Part shown: piece after piece, positions 60,134 through 64,000 of the stretch
Numbering within the stretch: the first letter of the stretch is position 1
Layout: each line of letters opens with the position of its first letter
Source: Megalonaias nervosa
Lineage: Eukaryota > Mollusca > Bivalvia > Unionida > Unionidae
Length of the DNA stretch: 64,000 bases
Direction of reading: 5' to 3'
Assembly (NCBI GenBank): GCA_016617855.1
Contig: JAECUM010001101.1
Coordinates: forward strand, 52,298-116,297
Made by a program: the position numbers and the translations under genes
The notes under the pieces: model-generated
Told to the model about the DNA's origin: nothing
The model's input: only the letters and a program-made list of their open reading frames with translations
Databases searched by the model: none

Positions 60134-61069
60134 CTACAGGAAACAAGTATGAACTCCAGCTCTGTTTAAAGATGCCAATAATAACCCAGGTAATAAAATG
60201 ACCCGTTTACCGTAAACAAGTTTTCTGCCAGTGCTTCTGAAGCAGTACTCACTTTGTTTTCATGCTGACAATCCCTCTGAATGAACCACAAATACATGAA
60301 CTTTATTTTGTCCTAAGCAGAAGTCTGTCTCTTCCACTAAATAACTGACCTTAATCCCATAGCTTGTTTTCCCAAGTCATGACAACTCTTAGATTGAGCC
60401 ATGAGTGTGGTACAGTGGAAAGTAACAGAGGGTGGTTATTTGATCTTGCCGCACAACTGGCATGTGTTCAGTTGCAACCTTGAATAGATTTCACAAAATG
60501 TATGATCAAAGTGTTAATTACAAAGCTCATCTCTAAATTATCATTAGCATATGATACGGCGAGGCAAAGGAAAATGAGTCAGGTGATATTTATGATGACT
60601 AGACCATAATGATTTACTAGATGATGATGGAGATTTCAGAACTTTATCAGTCAATGAGGATGAATTCTTGGACTTTGTACCTGATGACATTAGGTAGTGG
60701 AATTTATATGATACTGTGAATTTTAAAAAATGTGTACTTAATTTAGGTTTGTAAAAATTTAATACAATTTCCCTTTGATCAGGTACCTGTGTAACCTAAC
60801 TTAGGATCAACAGGTACCCAATAGAAGTTTTCTAAAATTTTGACAGCTTCAGCTCAGTTGATGATACTGATCAAGTTCATTAACGCTAATTTTAACACTC
60901 ATTTTCTGAGAATTTGCATAAAACCACTTGGAACACAAACCACAACGAATCCAGTCAGAAATACAATTCAAGTTATATTCTCAAAATGGAATCTTTAATT
61001 GCACTTGACACTATCAAACATATTTCAATCTGCAATTGAATACTTTGGTATGAATTTGAATATGAACCC

Positions 61070-61101
<32 letters not shown>

Positions 61102-61424
61102 TGCAGAATTGCCATTTCTCACTCTTAATTAAATTCTCTTCCTTAATGCTGTTTGTGTTTGGCTACCTTTTCAGCATGATAATTAAACAATAAATCAATT
61201 CATATGCTATTTTTTGGCTGTCTTTGAAACATGAGCAGCTCTTTACAGGTCCTACAAACACAGCAGAACCACCAAGATGACACATGCACTTCAAACACAT
61301 ACAGCTGCCTTAATTATTTAATTGGTTATATTAAATTTGCTGACAAAGTGTAGAAAAACATCAGCATCCCTAATTAATGCACGCTAAATAGTTCTTTTTA
61401 AAAACACCTTATAATTACATTCGC
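60134..61424. other. No gene seen
   Basis: Unique sequence with (TA)n(CA)n at 61070..61101. Confidence 0.4.
61070..61101. repeat. (TA)n(CA)n microsatellite
   Basis: Directly visible. Confidence 0.97.
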
Positions 61425-61760
61425 AATAGTGTGTGTGTGTGTGTGTTATTTGGGTTTTTAATGTAGCTTTAACAATTTTTCAGTCATATCGCTATGATGT
61501 CTGCAGTGTGACAATTTTATAGTCATGTCTAGCACTGGGGCATCAAGCCACAGACATACAGCATCAAGTCCCACCCAGTCACATTATTCTGACTCTAGGC
61601 CAGCAGGTCCTAACACTAACCTCTCGATGCTGAGCGCCTAGTGAAGCAGCTGTTAGTACCATTTTTATACATCTTTGGTATGACTCTGCTGGAGTTCAAA
61701 CCCGCAACCTGCCACATCCAAGGCGGATGCTCCAACGATTAGGCCACACAAGCAGTGCAT
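61425..61760 (-). mobile_element. tRNA-derived SINE (family A), minus copy
   Basis: Reverse-complement counterpart of 37152..37467. Head TGTGGCCTAATCGTTGGAGC, B-box GCGGGTTTGAACTCC, body AGAATAATGTGACTGGGTGG, tail TTGTTAAAGCTACATT ending in ACACACAC. Confidence 0.88.
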
Positions 61761-62157
61761 GTTATCCAGTTCACTCAGTTGACCCAAATCCTCCACATGA
61801 GGTCAAAGAATGGCTCCCATGCATAAACCATGTGAATGACTGAATTTTTGTCTTCCAACAAGAATAAAAATCAACAATATTTCTGCTGGACCTGGAAAAG
61901 GGGGCTACTTAGGCTTTAAATTGCTATAAGATTCATTGTACATGATTTGTAATTCTTACATTAAAGACGATCCCACATAACACCCACAGTATGTCATTTT
62001 GTTTCGCAGAGGGCTGAAGTATGTTAATGTTATAGCATGCACTCCTTCCACTTTTCTGTTTCTATATGAACTGTATATTAAATGCAGAGAGACAGAGAGA
62101 TGGTTGCGTTTTATTGAACTGGTGTTGATTTGGGTGGATTTGGTTGTTTGGTAATGC

Positions 62158-62214
<57 letters not shown>

Positions 62215-64000
62215 ATGCTGTCACACATTTCTGCGCACTTAAGGTTTCTGTCACCAATACTGAAGCAAAATGCATACCAAATTAGACCATTTGATGACAA
62301 TTAATACTGCAATGCTTACCATTTGAAAAGCGGCAATAGTCACCAGAATATTCTGTTCAAAATAATGTTAATTTTGGACACACGGGATACCACCCCTGTG
62401 TTTTCAAGACTCACGATATGTCGGCCTATTCTGCGCATAGCTTTGAAAAGATGTAATGTTTATCCATTGGGCTATGGAAATGAAATACATTACTTTGGAC
62501 TATTTCTGTCAGCATTTCAGTTGAATAATTAGGTCAGGTTTATAGCTGGTTTTACAAAAGTCAATGTAACAATGCCAATAAATGTCAAGAGATATTAAGC
62601 AAACTAAAATGATCTTGTAAAAAATTAGTAACGTTCAACATTTTATAAAAATAATAAGCTATTATGTTGAAGAGAAACAACAATGAATAGGACGAAATAT
62701 GTTTACAACTTCTTGTTTATGGGAAAGAAAATATGAAAGAATTTAGAAACAAACTATATGCCAGGGAATTTCTTGAGAATCCTGTTCTAGCAGCAAGTTG
62801 ACATTTTGGATAGCAGATGATTTTGTATTTGTGGGACAACTGCTTGCAAATTTCAAAACTTGGATTAAAATGCTGTATCGTTTTAAGGTATATATTTCCG
62901 TCTTTTATATAATGTATTTATTTGTATAATTCTAAAAGATTAAAATATACATAGTAAATTGGATTTTCTGGGTTACAAGTTCAAAAAGGTCATGGAGTGG
63001 ATCTTCACGTTGACATTTTAGAAATTACATTTTCATATGCATTTAGGGTAGAAATGTGGGATGTTTTTGTACACTTTATGAATATCACTTTCCTTAATTA
63101 AAAGACGATAGTTCTTTCTTGATACAAATTGGATTTTCGACCCAAAACGACACGTGATCCAATGTTTACAAGAATGTTGTATCGTTGCGCACAATTACCC
63201 GACGCACAGAATTGGCCGACATGGTGGTATATATTTGAGAAAAATTCCTCTAATATTCCAACATTTCTTCTACAGTGACAGAATTTTAAAGACCTGTGTC
63301 TGAATGAATAAAAGAAAAAATCAGAAACCTTTTGTGTGCTGTTGAGTTTAGGCACGATATTCGTGCAATCGATACATAAATCTCACATGCGAATACCATA
63401 CATTTATTTCACGTTTGCTAAAATAGACATCTTGCCCCTTCATTACATTTGAAATTTAAGTCCAATATACTAAAAGTCTGATAAAGTTATCAATCTCGCA
63501 CCCCTGCCCGCGACTCTGTGTTACAAAACATTATTTTTTATAAGACACGCCATTATCTTTCACAGCCTCAGTAGTTTTACGAAGACCGCCCAAGACGAAA
63601 CATTATTTTATGAAAGGAAAACATCTCTACCACAGATTTTCTTAATAGATAAAATAAACTATGAACAAAATTTGATACTTTACCTAATCCTAATTTCTTC
63701 TTGCATTCAAATGCTGTTATTCGATTAACGAGAATCGGAAGTAAGCAGCCTGTGATGCGGATAATATTGGGAGTTTCCCTCTTTTGCGTCTCGTCTAAGG
63801 CGTACTTTATTATGTGTTAAGTAGTGTCACGATTGGATATACTCTGGCGCAGTGTTATCGCAGGCACTATATTATCACATGCACTATATTATCGCGGTAA
63901 ACGGGATTTTCCGATTAATCTGAATCTGAATCTAATGTATACAGTGCAGGGCCAGTTACGGCATAAATTTGCACCAGAAGAGAGAGCCAACTAGAAAGAA
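61761..64000. other. No gene seen at the right edge
   Basis: Contains (TA)n(CA)n at 62160..62214 and three tandem GCACTATATTATC-like units near 63840..63895. The last 500 bases are slightly richer in CpG. I see no convincing exon. Confidence 0.4.
62160..62214. repeat. (TA)n(CA)n microsatellite
   Basis: Directly visible. Confidence 0.97.

Noticed and set aside
63098..63355. 85-codon minus-strand ORF near the slightly CpG-richer right edge
   Set aside because: No recognisable domain, promoter or splice support.

Overview
The window is AT-rich animal nuclear DNA. It has a spliced gene with canonical GT..AG junctions, tRNA-derived SINEs, MITEs, a Ty3/gypsy-type LTR retrotransposon, a non-LTR reverse-transcriptase fragment and long (AT)n, (CA)n, (CT)n and (TAA)n runs. 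The style (SINE tails rich in ACAAC, short-unit minisatellites everywhere, invertebrate-like TPST) suggests a marine lophotrochozoan, most likely a mollusc. That is an inference; nothing in the window fixes the species.

Only one intact host gene is clear: a protein-tyrosine sulfotransferase (TPST) on the minus strand. Its main exon is 11061..11990 (ATG at 11884) and its last coding exon is 9113..9386. The two join in phase into a 365-residue type II Golgi sulfotransferase. The 1.67-kb intron holds a 51-bp minisatellite and a SINE. Two or three isolated minus-strand stretches (60080..60133, 37846..37915, 49935..49987) look like small exons of an unidentified gene, at low confidence.

From 12787 to 25089 lies a decayed Ty3/gypsy element: 5' LTR, gag with zinc knuckle, protease, reverse transcriptase, RNase H, integrase, polypurine tract, 3' LTR. 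It is interrupted twice. The first interruption (14847..19579) is bounded by inverted repeats of about 185 bp. On the opposite strand it carries a broken gene for a protein with XPG-I/PIN-nuclease-like motifs, which is the most unusual object in the window. The second (about 21430..22775) shows only AT-rich sequence.

The rest is dominated by tandem repeats. I count more than 30 separate minisatellite arrays with unrelated units (25 to about 150 bp). Together they cover roughly a quarter or more of the window. The largest, 44400..47343, has about 64 copies of a 46-bp unit and a 552-bp (12-unit) higher-order duplication. Several arrays have unit lengths divisible by three and so give long artefactual ORFs. 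Interspersed are short inverted-repeat transposons: hAT-type at 7851 (perfect 8-bp target duplication), 26236, 35915 and 48836; TA-flanked at 42221, 57719 and 57899; a separate family at 39744, 40077 and 41490; and a fold-back at 4601. At least two SINE families are present. One minisatellite (36290..36680) sits exactly between a SINE tail and a SINE head and looks derived from them.
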